The position numbers and the translations under genes were made by a program. From assembly GCA_023665605.1 (NCBI GenBank), contig JAMPDP010000008.1, forward strand, positions 1-44,732: a DNA stretch of 44,732 nt. The letters are read 5' to 3'. This stretch comes from Candidatus Amulumruptor caecigallinarius (lineage in GTDB: Bacteria; Bacteroidota; Bacteroidia; Bacteroidales; Muribaculaceae). Numbering within the stretch: the first letter of the stretch is position 1; each line of letters begins with the position of its first letter. Positions 1-9,455 of the stretch are shown here, piece after piece. The notes beneath the pieces are model-generated. The model searched no databases and was not told the DNA's origin. It worked only from the letters and a program-made list of their open reading frames with translations.

Positions 1-77
1 GTGTTTTACAACATGTTATGACAAGAGGGCGCATCAGAATTTTGATACACCCTCGCACCCGGATGGCCAAAAACCTC

Positions 78-85
78 TAACTTTG
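78..85 (+). promoter_or_regulatory. Bacteroidota -7 box, ThiE-like gene
   Basis: TAACTTTG matches the Bacteroidota -7 consensus TAnnTTTG exactly. Only five bases separate it from the ATG at 91, so transcription would begin at or next to the start codon. I see no good -33 TTG at the usual 19-21 base spacing. Confidence 0.55.
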
Positions 86-90
86 CCACC

Positions 91-687
91 ATGTTACAAT
101 TCATAACCCACCAAGCCGACACCGAGAAGATGATTGACCAGGCCGTGAAGGCCATTGATGGTGGAGCTCTCTGGATTGAGCTCCGCGCCGACGGTGTCAC
201 CCCCGCCGACCGAACCGAAGCAATTCGCCTCGCCGCCGAACGTCTCATCCCCCTCTGCCGCGGCAAGAACATCTTCCTCATCCTCAACAACCAACCCGAC
301 CTCGTCGAAGAACTCGAAGTCCAGGGCCTCCACCTCGAGCCGGACGGCATGGCCCCCCGCGACGCCCGCCTCAAGCTCGGCGGCGGTCCCGTGATAGGCG
401 TCACTGTCACATCGCCACGCGAGGCCGTAGAGCTGATGCGCCGAGACATCGACTACGTGCGCGTCAACGTCACCAAGCCCGAAGAGATCACACCCTACGC
501 CGAAGCCATCAAAAATGCCGGCGGCAAGCTCCCCATAGTAGCCGCCAACGACGCCATCACTCCCGACAACGCCCCCGACTACCTCGCCGCAGGAGCCGCC
601 GGCATAGCCCTCTCAGCCCCCATAGCCACCGCCCCCGACCCCCTCCAAGCCACAATAACCTACCAATCCGCCCTCCAACCCCACTAA
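91..687 (+). CDS. Thiamine phosphate synthase-like (ThiE/TenI fold) protein
   Basis: A 198-residue protein with the TIM-barrel pattern of the thiamine monophosphate synthase/TenI family. An early strand reads ALWIELRAD, the middle LNNQPDLVEELEVQGLHLE resembles the family segment 'ND...A...GVHLG', and the C-terminus has VAANDAITPDNAPDYLAAGAAGIALSAPI, like the family's 'IGGI...N......AGA.GVAV.S.I' phosphate-binding end. It is slightly short for ThiE (about 210) and the substrate-contact residues are not all clearly conserved, so it may be a ThiE-like paralogue and not the active synthase. No other thiamine gene is nearby. The start is the first ATG after the -7 box at 78-85. The coding strand is strikingly C-rich. 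Confidence 0.72.
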   Translation: MLQFITHQADTEKMIDQAVKAIDGGALWIELRADGVTPADRTEAIRLAAERLIPLCRGKNIFLILNNQPDLVEELEVQGLHLEPDGMAPRDARLKLGGGPVIGVTVTSPREAVELMRRDIDYVRVNVTKPEEITPYAEAIKNAGGKLPIVAANDAITPDNAPDYLAAGAAGIALSAPIATAPDPLQATITYQSALQPH

Positions 688-733
688 CCCCTCCCCCTCA
701 TATCCCCCTCTCCGGCTCTTTAGGAAAAGCCGC

Positions 734-860
734 GGGTGTTGCAAAACCATCGGCTTGTAGGGATGCACCGTGGTGCATCCGGCGCAACAATCTGTAAATC
801 AGCGGATGCACCACGGTGCATCCCTACAAATTGACGGAAATTGCCGGTTCTGCAACACCC
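734..860. repeat. Type 1 modular inverted-repeat element, copy A
   Basis: A 127-base imperfect palindrome. The outer ends are GGGTGTTGCAAAACC and GGTTCTGCAACACCC. Inside, two 25-base arms at 757-781 and 803-827 are perfect inverse complements, and each arm is itself a near palindrome (GGATGCACC/GGTGCATCC). Related copies lie at 2776-2903 (same orientation), 14336-14460 (reversed), and in part at 9456-9723 and 44150-44355. It is followed at about 880-916 by a reversed fragment of the type 2 element carrying GGCGTCCGCAGGACGCC. The whole 688-1010 gap holds only this and the next gene's promoter. Confidence 0.88.
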
Positions 861-973
861 GCGCCACCCGCTTGGCCCGCCCCCCAAATGGCGTCCGCAG
901 GACGCCGATTTACAACCTCAGGCCGCCGCAACCCCCGCACCCCCAATCATTAGCCATTTTCCGCAAATTTCCG

Positions 974-981
974 TAAATTTG
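974..981 (+). promoter_or_regulatory. -7 box for the NSS transporter gene
   Basis: TAAATTTG fits TAnnTTTG and lies 29 bases upstream of the ATG at 1011. No clear TTG element is present at the -33 position. Confidence 0.5.
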
Positions 982-1010
982 CAGCTTATCACCCCACTTC
1001 CGATAACAAT

Positions 1011-2375
1011 ATGGCTAAAAAAGCCCAGTTTTCATCACGCATCGGACTCGTCGCTGCTACCGTAGGCTCTGCCGTCGGGCTCGGCAACGTATGGCGCTTC
1101 CCCGCCGAAGTCCAGGCCAACGGCGGAGCATCATTCCTCCTCATATACATCCTCTGCGTACTCCTCCTCGGCATACCCGTCATGCTCGCCGAGTTCGCCC
1201 TCGGGCGAGGCGGCGGCAGCGATGCCGCAGGCTCATTCCTCAAGCTCGGAGCCGCGAAGCCCTGGCAGGCCGTGGGTTGGCTCGCCATCGCCGCAAGCTA
1301 CCTCATCCTCTGCTTCTACACCGTAGTCGGCGGCTGGACCCTCGAATACCTCATCCAGAGCATCACCGGCAACCTGTACGTCCCCGTCCCCGGCGCTGAA
1401 TCCCTCAAGGGTATGTTCACCGCCCGCATGAACCAGTTCATCACCACCGACATCAACCCCCTCCTCAACACCTACGCCGTAATCGTCATTACCCTCGCCG
1501 TCCTCCTCGCAGGCGTTCAGAAAGGCATCGAGCGCGTCAGCAACATCCTCATGCCCCTCCTTTTCATCCTCCTGCTCATCTTCTGTCTCTTCTCGCTCAC
1601 ACTCCCCCGCGCACAGGAAGGCCTCGCGTACTTCTTCCACCCCGACTTCAGCAAAATCACCGGTAGGGTAGTGCTCAGCGCCCTCGGTCAGGCATTCTTC
1701 TCACTCTCACTCGGCATGGGCATCCTCATCACCTACGCCGCATACTTCCCCAAAGACGCACGGCTCACGCGCACAGCATTCACCGTCTCCCTCCTCGACC
1801 TCACCGTGGCCATCCTTATGGGCATCATCATATTTCCCGCAGTCGTCAGCTTCGACCTCGGCGGCGAAAGCCTACGCGGCGCCACACTCGTCTTCGTCAC
1901 GCTCCCCGAAGTGTTCAGCCAGATGCACCTCACACGCCTCTGGAGCTCCCTCTTCTTCCTCCTGCTGCTCGTCGCCTCCGTGACATCCATCATCTCCATC
2001 GCGGAAGTCTCCGTAGCCTTCCTTGTCGACCGCTTCCGGCTACGCCGCCGCAACGCCTGCTTCGCAGTGCTCATACCCCTGTTCGCCCTCAGCGCACTCT
2101 GCTCACTGAGTATGGGCTCACTGTCATACATCAAAATCGCAGGCCTCAACATCTTCGACTTCCTCGACCACATCACATCAGCCTATATGCTAACCCTCGC
2201 AGCACTCTTCACCTGCATCTACATCGGCTGGTTCGCACCCAAAGGCCTCTTCATCGACGAGCTCACCAACGGACGCAAACTCCACTCCACACTCGCCCCC
2301 ATCCTCCTCACCTCCGTCAAGTGGCTCTGCCCACTGCTGATCACCGCCATCCTCCTCTCCGAGTTCATCAAATAA
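1011..2375 (+). CDS. Sodium-dependent transporter, NSS/SNF family
   Basis: A 454-residue inner-membrane protein of the neurotransmitter:sodium symporter family (the LeuT/MhsT group), expected to move an amino acid or related solute with sodium ions. The N-terminal signature GSAVGLGNVWRFP, at about residues 20-32, forms part of the sodium and substrate site in this family. About eleven hydrophobic segments follow, which fits the shorter bacterial members. The substrate cannot be read from sequence. It is followed 42 bases downstream by a small membrane protein. The pair is bracketed by direct copies A and B of the type 1 repeat. Leucine is mostly CTC and the strand is very C-rich, unlike proC and proB downstream. 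Confidence 0.93.
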   Translation: MAKKAQFSSRIGLVAATVGSAVGLGNVWRFPAEVQANGGASFLLIYILCVLLLGIPVMLAEFALGRGGGSDAAGSFLKLGAAKPWQAVGWLAIAASYLILCFYTVVGGWTLEYLIQSITGNLYVPVPGAESLKGMFTARMNQFITTDINPLLNTYAVIVITLAVLLAGVQKGIERVSNILMPLLFILLLIFCLFSLTLPRAQEGLAYFFHPDFSKITGRVVLSALGQAFFSLSLGMGILITYAAYFPKDARLTRTAFTVSLLDLTVAILMGIIIFPAVVSFDLGGESLRGATLVFVTLPEVFSQMHLTRLWSSLFFLLLLVASVTSIISIAEVSVAFLVDRFRLRRRNACFAVLIPLFALSALCSLSMGSLSYIKIAGLNIFDFLDHITSAYMLTLAALFTCIYIGWFAPKGLFIDELTNGRKLHSTLAPILLTSVKWLCPLLITAILLSEFIK

Positions 2376-2417
2376 CCCCGCCTCATCCCACCTCCTCACC
2401 CCCAAAGAAAGAACGAC

Positions 2418-2711
2418 ATGAGCCGCCGCCCAATGACCTCCACCGAGCGAGCAGCCCTGCTGATCTTAGCAGCCATCCTGACCCTGGCAGTAACCCTAAT
2501 AGCCCTAAGCCGCCCCAATCCCCCCGAACCCGCCCCAACCGCCCTCCAATCCCCGGCCTCCCTCCAATCCCCAACCTCCCTCCAATCCCCAACCAACGAC
2601 ACCATAGTTCCTCCAAAAAACAAAAGAAGCAGGAACCCCAAAAGTCCCCCCACCAAAACAAGCCCCCACCCAACCCCCCGCGACTACCACACCGACATCA
2701 AGAACCGGTAG
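2418..2711 (+). CDS. Small single-pass membrane protein with proline-rich tail
   Basis: A 97-residue protein of unknown function. A short basic N-terminus is followed by one hydrophobic helix (AALLILAAILTLAVTLIAL, about residues 12-30) and a low-complexity tail rich in Pro, Ser, Thr and Lys. The tail contains three tandem LQSP(A/T)S units, encoded by near-identical repeats at about 2545-2600. It lies 42 bases after the transporter gene on the same strand and probably shares its transcript. Composition alone could give an open frame here, but the helix and good spacing support a real gene. Confidence 0.55.
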   Translation: MSRRPMTSTERAALLILAAILTLAVTLIALSRPNPPEPAPTALQSPASLQSPTSLQSPTNDTIVPPKNKRSRNPKSPPTKTSPHPTPRDYHTDIKNR

Positions 2712-2775
2712 AGGCGCGATACATCGCGCGCGCCCCCGGATGGCCCCCTCCCGATAGCTCTTTTGGAAGAGCCAA

Positions 2776-2903
2776 GGGTGTTACAAAAACCATCGGCTTG
2801 TAGGGATGCACCGTGGTGCATCCGGCGCAACAATCTGTCAATCAGCGGATGCACCACGGTGCATCCCTACAAATTGATGGAAATTGCCGGTTTTACAACA
2901 CCC
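2776..2903. repeat. Type 1 modular inverted-repeat element, copy B
   Basis: Nearly identical to copy A (734-860) and in the same orientation, with ends GGGTGTTACAAAAACC and GGTTTTACAACACCC and the same pair of GTAGGGATGCACC arms. It is also followed by a reversed type 2 fragment at about 2913-2951 (GCCGCAGGACGCC). Just upstream is a small hairpin (GCTCTT/AAGAGC). The 2712-3121 gap holds this element and the tRNA promoter. Confidence 0.88.
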
Positions 2904-2987
2904 TCCCACCACACCCCCCAAAGGGCGGCCGCAGGACGCCGATTTACAACCCCAATTGCAAAAATCTGTTAAAATTCAGCCACCCTC

Positions 2988-3018
2988 TTGCACAGCACCA
3001 AAAATCCCCTTACCTTTG
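2988..3018 (+). promoter_or_regulatory. Promoter of tRNA-Asp
   Basis: TTG at 2988-2990, then 20 bases, then TACCTTTG at 3011-3018: an almost ideal Bacteroidota sigma-ABfr promoter. It lies about 100 bases upstream of the tRNA, leaving room for a 5' leader to be processed. Confidence 0.72.
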
Positions 3019-3121
3019 CAACGCAAAAAGGGAACAAACCCTCGCTGCAAGAGACCTTTCAACGACATAATCGCAAGCCCCCGCAAAGGGTCGCAAGCGT
3101 AAACATACACTTCCCAACTAT

Positions 3122-3195
3122 GGTGTGGTAGTTCAGCTGGTTAGAATACCTGCCTGTCACGCAGGGGGTCGCGGGTTCGAGTCCCGTCCATACCG
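3122..3195 (+). tRNA. tRNA-Asp (anticodon GTC)
   Basis: A complete cloverleaf. The acceptor arms GGTGTGG (3122-3128) and CCATACC (3188-3194) pair with one G-U. The D stem is GTTC/GAAT. The anticodon stem CCTGC/GCAGG encloses loop CTGTCAC with anticodon GTC at 3156-3158. The T arm is GCGGG-TTCGAGT-CCCGT. The discriminator is G and the 3' CCA is not encoded. It stands alone with its own promoter and terminator. Confidence 0.96.
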
Positions 3196-3208
3196 CAGAG
3201 GAGAGAGG

Positions 3209-3257
3209 AGAATGAGTAATTGATAATCTTCGGATTTCGTTACTCATTCTTTTTTTA
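3209..3257 (+). terminator. Intrinsic terminator after tRNA-Asp
   Basis: A perfect 11-base-pair stem, AGAATGAGTAA (3209-3219) with TTACTCATTCT (3240-3250), followed directly by a run of T residues. It begins 13 bases after the tRNA. Confidence 0.9.
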
Positions 3258-3428
3258 TACTAGCCTGTCACTCAGACACCTGACCCGTAAATGCCCGGCC
3301 AACGCCTCGGCATCGCACCTCACTGCCCACCCAAACAGAGCCATAACAAGGGCGGATGCTGTAACGGCATTTTGGGGCGGATAGGGCTGACGGGCCGGCG
3401 GGGAGGCGCGGGTTTGCGAAAAAATGCT

Positions 3429-3436
3429 TAAATTTG
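3429..3436 (+). promoter_or_regulatory. -7 box for alaS
   Basis: TAAATTTG fits TAnnTTTG. It lies 50 bases upstream of the ATG at 3487 and within the upstream in-frame extension that begins at 3424. This argues for translation starting at 3487. Confidence 0.55.
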
Positions 3437-3486
3437 CCGATAATTTACCATGCATGCGCCCAAGCGCGTGCCTCTTTGTTATAGAT

Positions 3487-6114
<2,628 letters not shown>

Positions 6115-6195
6115 GTCAGGTGGCCCGCCCTTCCCGGTCGCCCCGCTATGTTCATTGAGCCCGGTCTCTTATAGCTATAACTGAAACTTTCCGCT

Positions 6196-7185
6196 ATGGC
6201 AGCAGCACTCCACAGCCACACCGACATCAACAACTACACCCACTCTGACCGTCTGCGCGACCTGATTGATGACAATCCGCAGCTGCTGATGGTGCTGAGC
6301 CGCTTCGGCATATCCCTCGGTTTCGGCGACGCCAGCGTCAGTGACGTCTGCGAGAAGACGGGAGTAGACACCCGCACGTTTCTCGCGGTGGCCAACTTCA
6401 TCAGCCACCGCGTGGCCGATGTGGCCGGAGTGAGCGCCAAGGGGATGATGGAGTACCTCAAGCGGGCTCACTCCTACTTCCTCGACTTCATACTCCCCTC
6501 CATCCGCCGCAAGCTCATCGAGGCGGTCAACTGTTCCGGCACCGACGAGGTGGGCATCCTGATTATCAAGTTTTTCGACGAGTATTACAACGAGGTGCGC
6601 ACTCACATGAACTTTGAGAACAGCACCGTGTTTGTCTATGTCGAAAACCTGCTTCAGGGCATCGCCGACGAGAAGTATAACATCACCCTCTTTGCCTCAC
6701 ACCATGAGCACATCGAGGCGCGACTGAAAGAACTGAAGGATATTATAATCCGTTACTATCCCGGGGCGGACAATGACCTGATCAACTCGGCGCTCTACGA
6801 CATCATCAGCTGCGAGGATGACCTGGCCACGCATTGCAGCGTGGAGGACCGCATCTTCGTTCCCGTGGTCAAGACCTTGGAACACAAGGTGGCCCGTGAG
6901 CGTAACTCTGCGGTGGCCCGCGCTGCCAGCGACGATGAGGAGGCAGAGGCCGACGGACGCATGGAGCAGCTCTCCGCCCGCGAGCGACAGATAGTAGCCT
7001 GCATAGCCAAGGGGCTGTCAAATAAGGAGATAGCCGCCGAGTTAAACATCTCGGTGAACACCGTCACCACCCACCGCCGCAACATCTCCTCCAAGCTGTC
7101 CATCCACTCGGCGGCAGGCCTCACCATCTTTGCCATCATCAACAAATTGGTGGACATCACCGAGTTGACACTCCCCACCGACTGA
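6196..7185 (+). CDS. RIC/hemerythrin-like sensor fused to LuxR-type DNA-binding domain
   Basis: A 329-residue probable transcription regulator. Residues about 15-60 resemble the N-terminal domain of RIC/ScdA/YtfE di-iron proteins (DNPQLLMVLSRFGISLGFG...SVSDVCEKTGVD). Residues about 85-230 form a hemerythrin-like four-helix region with ligand candidates His92, His137 with Glu141, His169/170/172, and His213 with Glu217 in THCSVEDRIF. An acidic linker (240-256) leads to a LuxR HTH at 258-315 (LSARERQIVACIAKGLSNKE, ISVNTVTTHRRNI). By family knowledge the di-iron domain could sense nitric oxide, oxygen or iron-sulfur damage and control DNA binding; this is inference. There is no receiver domain and no kinase nearby. 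It is followed by a small hairpin at 7218-7237 (GGTCGCC/GGCGACC). Confidence 0.85.
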   Translation: MAAALHSHTDINNYTHSDRLRDLIDDNPQLLMVLSRFGISLGFGDASVSDVCEKTGVDTRTFLAVANFISHRVADVAGVSAKGMMEYLKRAHSYFLDFILPSIRRKLIEAVNCSGTDEVGILIIKFFDEYYNEVRTHMNFENSTVFVYVENLLQGIADEKYNITLFASHHEHIEARLKELKDIIIRYYPGADNDLINSALYDIISCEDDLATHCSVEDRIFVPVVKTLEHKVARERNSAVARAASDDEEAEADGRMEQLSARERQIVACIAKGLSNKEIAAELNISVNTVTTHRRNISSKLSIHSAAGLTIFAIINKLVDITELTLPTD

Positions 7186-7257
7186 CCATTATTGGCATCG
7201 GCCTATCGTACCTTAACGGTCGCCGAGAGAGGCGACCCTGCTTAATACAATACTACC

Positions 7258-8130
7258 ATGAAACGCATCATTCCCCCCAGCGAGCTGATTATCAATGATG
7301 ACGGCTCGGTATTTCATCTCCATCTCCGCCCGGAACAGCTCACTGACAACGTGATACTCGTGGGCGACCCCGGCCGTGTGTCGCTCGTCAGCTCCTTCTT
7401 TGACAGCATCGACTTCGAGGTGCAGTCGCGCGAGTTCCGCACCATCGGCGGCACCTATCACGGGAAGCCCATCATGTGCCTGAGCCACGGCATCGGCCCG
7501 GACAACATTGACATCGTCATCAATGAGCTTGACGCCCTTGCCAACGTGGACTTCTCCACGCGCGAGGTGCGAGAGCAGCTCCGTTCCCTCAACCTGGTGC
7601 GCATCGGCACCGCCGGGGCTCTCCAGCCGGAGCTGAGCCTCGGTACACCCGTCATCGCCGAGAAGAGCATCGGCTTCGACGGTGTGCTCAACTATTACGC
7701 CGGGCGTAACGAAGTGGCCGACCTCCGTTTCGAGGAGGCATTTTGCGAAGCTGTCGGGTGGAATCCCCTCTGGGCCAAGCCCTACGTGGTTGATGCTGAC
7801 TCCTCGTTGGTGGAGCGCATCGGCGGCGATGACATGGTGCGCGGCGTCACCATCTCAGCCGTAGGGTTCTACGGGCCTCAAGGCCGAGAGCTGCGCCTGC
7901 CGCTGGCCAACCCTGACCTGAACAGCCGCATCGAAGCCTTCCGCTACAAGGAGCGCAAAGTCACCAACTACGAGATGGAGAGCGCACCCCTTCAGGGTCT
8001 CGGACGCCTCATGGGGCACAAGGCCATGACCGTCTGCTCCATCATCGCGAACCGCTACAACACCGACGTCAACCCCAACTACAAGGACGCCGTCCGCGAC
8101 CTGATCGCCACCGTACTCCACCGGATCTGA
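7258..8130 (+). CDS. Nucleoside phosphorylase, uridine phosphorylase-like
   Basis: A 290-residue enzyme of the PNP/UDP phosphorylase family, which splits nucleosides with phosphate to base plus ribose-1-phosphate in salvage. Visible motifs are VILVGDPGRVSLV (phosphate loop), LSHGIGPDNIDIVINELDAL, VRIGTAGALQ, and NYEMESAPLQGLG, the ribose-binding ME pair. It is longer than E. coli Udp (253) and fits the Bacteroidota subgroup; the exact base preference is not certain. A GC-rich imperfect hairpin ending in five T residues at about 8131-8161 may terminate it. Confidence 0.86.
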   Translation: MKRIIPPSELIINDDGSVFHLHLRPEQLTDNVILVGDPGRVSLVSSFFDSIDFEVQSREFRTIGGTYHGKPIMCLSHGIGPDNIDIVINELDALANVDFSTREVREQLRSLNLVRIGTAGALQPELSLGTPVIAEKSIGFDGVLNYYAGRNEVADLRFEEAFCEAVGWNPLWAKPYVVDADSSLVERIGGDDMVRGVTISAVGFYGPQGRELRLPLANPDLNSRIEAFRYKERKVTNYEMESAPLQGLGRLMGHKAMTVCSIIANRYNTDVNPNYKDAVRDLIATVLHRI

Positions 8131-8267
8131 CCCCCGGCGCTATATGCCGCCCCGGCTTTTTGACATTCGTTGACAAACTGAGGCTCGTTATCGTATGTTA
8201 TTAGGGTGAGTTGGTGCCCGGAGGGGTGTCGGCTTGACCTGATGATTCACCATAATAACATATAGAT

Positions 8268-8717
8268 ATGAACAGTACCGTAGAAGCAAAGCAGGCTGCA
8301 GCCAGTGCTGCAGCCGAGCTGTCGAAGGAGAGCGCTCAGCTGAGTGCCGAGAGCGCCAAGTTCAGTGCCAAGGAGAGCATGGAGGCCGCCAAGGAGGCCG
8401 CCTCTGACAAGCTGGCCGCCGCCAAGGCTGCCGCTGCCGACAAGATAGCAGATGCCAAGGCTGCTGCTGCCGAGGCTCAGGCCACCGCAGCTGACAAGTT
8501 TGCTGCAGCCAAGGATGCTGCGGCAGACACGCTGGCCAATGCCAAGGATGCCGCTGCCGAGAAGTTCGGCGACATCAAGGATAGTGTGGCAGACAAGACG
8601 GCCCAGGCTAAGAGCAAGCTGGGTGAGTTTGCCGATGCTGCCAAGGAGAAGCTGGCGGATGTGCTCGACTCTGCCTCTGACAAGGCCGCCGACTACGCAG
8701 ACAAGCTCCGCGACTAA
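8268..8717 (+). CDS. Alanine-rich LEA-like protein with 11-residue repeats
   Basis: A 149-residue protein made almost only of Ala, Lys, Asp, Glu and Ser, with no signal peptide or membrane helix. From about residue 40 it is built of 11-residue repeats such as AADKFAAAKDA, AADTLANAKDA and AAEKFGDIKDS, the period seen in group 3 LEA proteins and apolipoprotein-like amphipathic helices. It is likely an extended or amphipathic helical protein; a role in stress protection is inference from the LEA resemblance. A possible weak promoter (TTG at 8170, 21 bases, TATGTTAT at 8194) precedes it. Confidence 0.75.
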   Translation: MNSTVEAKQAAASAAAELSKESAQLSAESAKFSAKESMEAAKEAASDKLAAAKAAAADKIADAKAAAAEAQATAADKFAAAKDAAADTLANAKDAAAEKFGDIKDSVADKTAQAKSKLGEFADAAKEKLADVLDSASDKAADYADKLRD

Positions 8718-8721
8718 GGTC

Positions 8722-8881
8722 TATTGCAGAACCTGCAGAAGGGTTAATGTTGTAAATCGGCGTCCTGCGGACGCCCCTCCCTCGGGTGCTTGTATCCCCG
8801 GATGCCTTCGCTATCGCTTCGGCTTCCGGGGCTACGGGTAAATCGGCGTCCTGCGGACGCTCCTTAGGAGGTTTTGCAATA
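8722..8881. repeat. Type 2 modular inverted-repeat element, copy C
   Basis: The ends TTGCAGAACCT and AGGTTTTGCAA are inverted copies. Inside are two hairpins (GGCGTCCTGCGGACGCC at 8759-8775, and a GGCGTCC-type copy near 8843) around a CCCCGGA...TCCGGGG hairpin containing GCCTTCGCTATCGCTTC. Related copies lie at 9456-9723, 14128-14298, 29376-29548, 38821-38983 and in part at 44150-44355. It follows the LEA-like gene by a few bases. Confidence 0.87.
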
Positions 8882-8892
8882 CCCTCCATTTA

Positions 8893-8945
8893 TGGAGTAC
8901 GGAAAAACACGAGAGGCTGTGAAGCAGGCCGGGAACGGGATGCTT
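8893..8945 (-). terminator. Intrinsic terminator of the minus-strand RNA
   Basis: A perfect stem of about 15 base pairs (AGAGGCTGTGAAGCA with TGCTTCACAGCCTCT) and a 14-base loop. Read on the minus strand it is followed by CGTGTTTTTC, a T-rich tail; on the plus strand no T run follows. It therefore ends minus-strand transcription. Confidence 0.75.
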
Positions 8946-9309
8946 CACAGCCTCTTGGCTGTTGTCGCTCATGGGCGCGTGACGGCGGAGCCGGCGGTGG
9001 CAACCCGTCGCGCGTCCGGAGATTAAGAGCTTGTCTATTAATAGACAGACTCTTATGGGTATGGAAGAATGTCAATGAGCGATGGTTCGGGCCGTTGGGG
9101 TAAAGAGCGAAGAAAGGGTTGGGCATCCTCTGATGCTTTGCCTGACATTCGCAAGGTGGTTGAGAGCACGCTGCCAATTGATGCTCAACTCTTTGAGCTA
9201 TCCGGCCGCACAGCGTGGCCACAGCTGCCGTGGATTGTCGGGGCCCTAAAGCCGCCCGGAAGCCTTTTTCGGGGTGGAAAGCCCGGCCCCACCCGTATGA
9301 CTTCTGCTG
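8893..9309 (-). ncRNA. Candidate structured RNA on the minus strand
   Basis: A stretch of about 410 bases with no credible protein. On the minus strand it starts after a consensus -7 box (9310-9317) and ends at a strong intrinsic terminator (about 8893-8945). Between them are many hairpins: a 32-base near-palindrome at 9024-9055, two mutually exclusive hairpins at 9159-9198, and GC-rich stems near 9240-9295. It contains a fragment resembling a tRNA D arm (GGATAGCTCAAAGAG) but no cloverleaf. I do not recognise the RNase P, tmRNA or SRP signatures in it. It could be a 6S-like or lineage-specific RNA. The exact ends are inferred. Confidence 0.5.
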
Positions 9310-9317
9310 CAAAGTTA
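9310..9317 (-). promoter_or_regulatory. -7 box of the minus-strand RNA
   Basis: On the minus strand this reads TAACTTTG, an exact TAnnTTTG. It is nested in an inverted repeat (AAGTTACG/CGTAACTT, 9312-9319 and about 9340-9348). No clear -33 TTG is present. Confidence 0.45.
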
Positions 9318-9455
9318 CGACGCAGGGAGGCGGCTGAACCCGTAACTTCGCACGTTGGGGGATTTTTTTTTGAGGGAGCCTCGCTGAAGCTCGGCGCTTG
9401 TCCAAAAAACTGTTGTTTGGGCTTGAGGGGGCAGAACCTTCTGTTGCCGCGCTTA

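Noticed and set aside
3424-3486. Upstream in-frame extension of alaS
   Set aside because: It adds 21 residues not typical of AlaRS and contains the -7 box; the start at 3487 fits the family.
9185-9210. tRNA-like string (GGATAGCTCAAAGAG) on the minus strand
   Set aside because: It resembles a D arm, but there is no anticodon arm, T arm or acceptor pairing around it, so no tRNA is called.
8890-9405. A 171-residue open frame on the minus strand across the gene-free region
   Set aside because: Low-complexity, Arg/Pro/Gln-rich translation with no fold pattern, running through the RNA candidate's hairpins and terminator. Better explained as a frame opened by GC-rich non-coding DNA.
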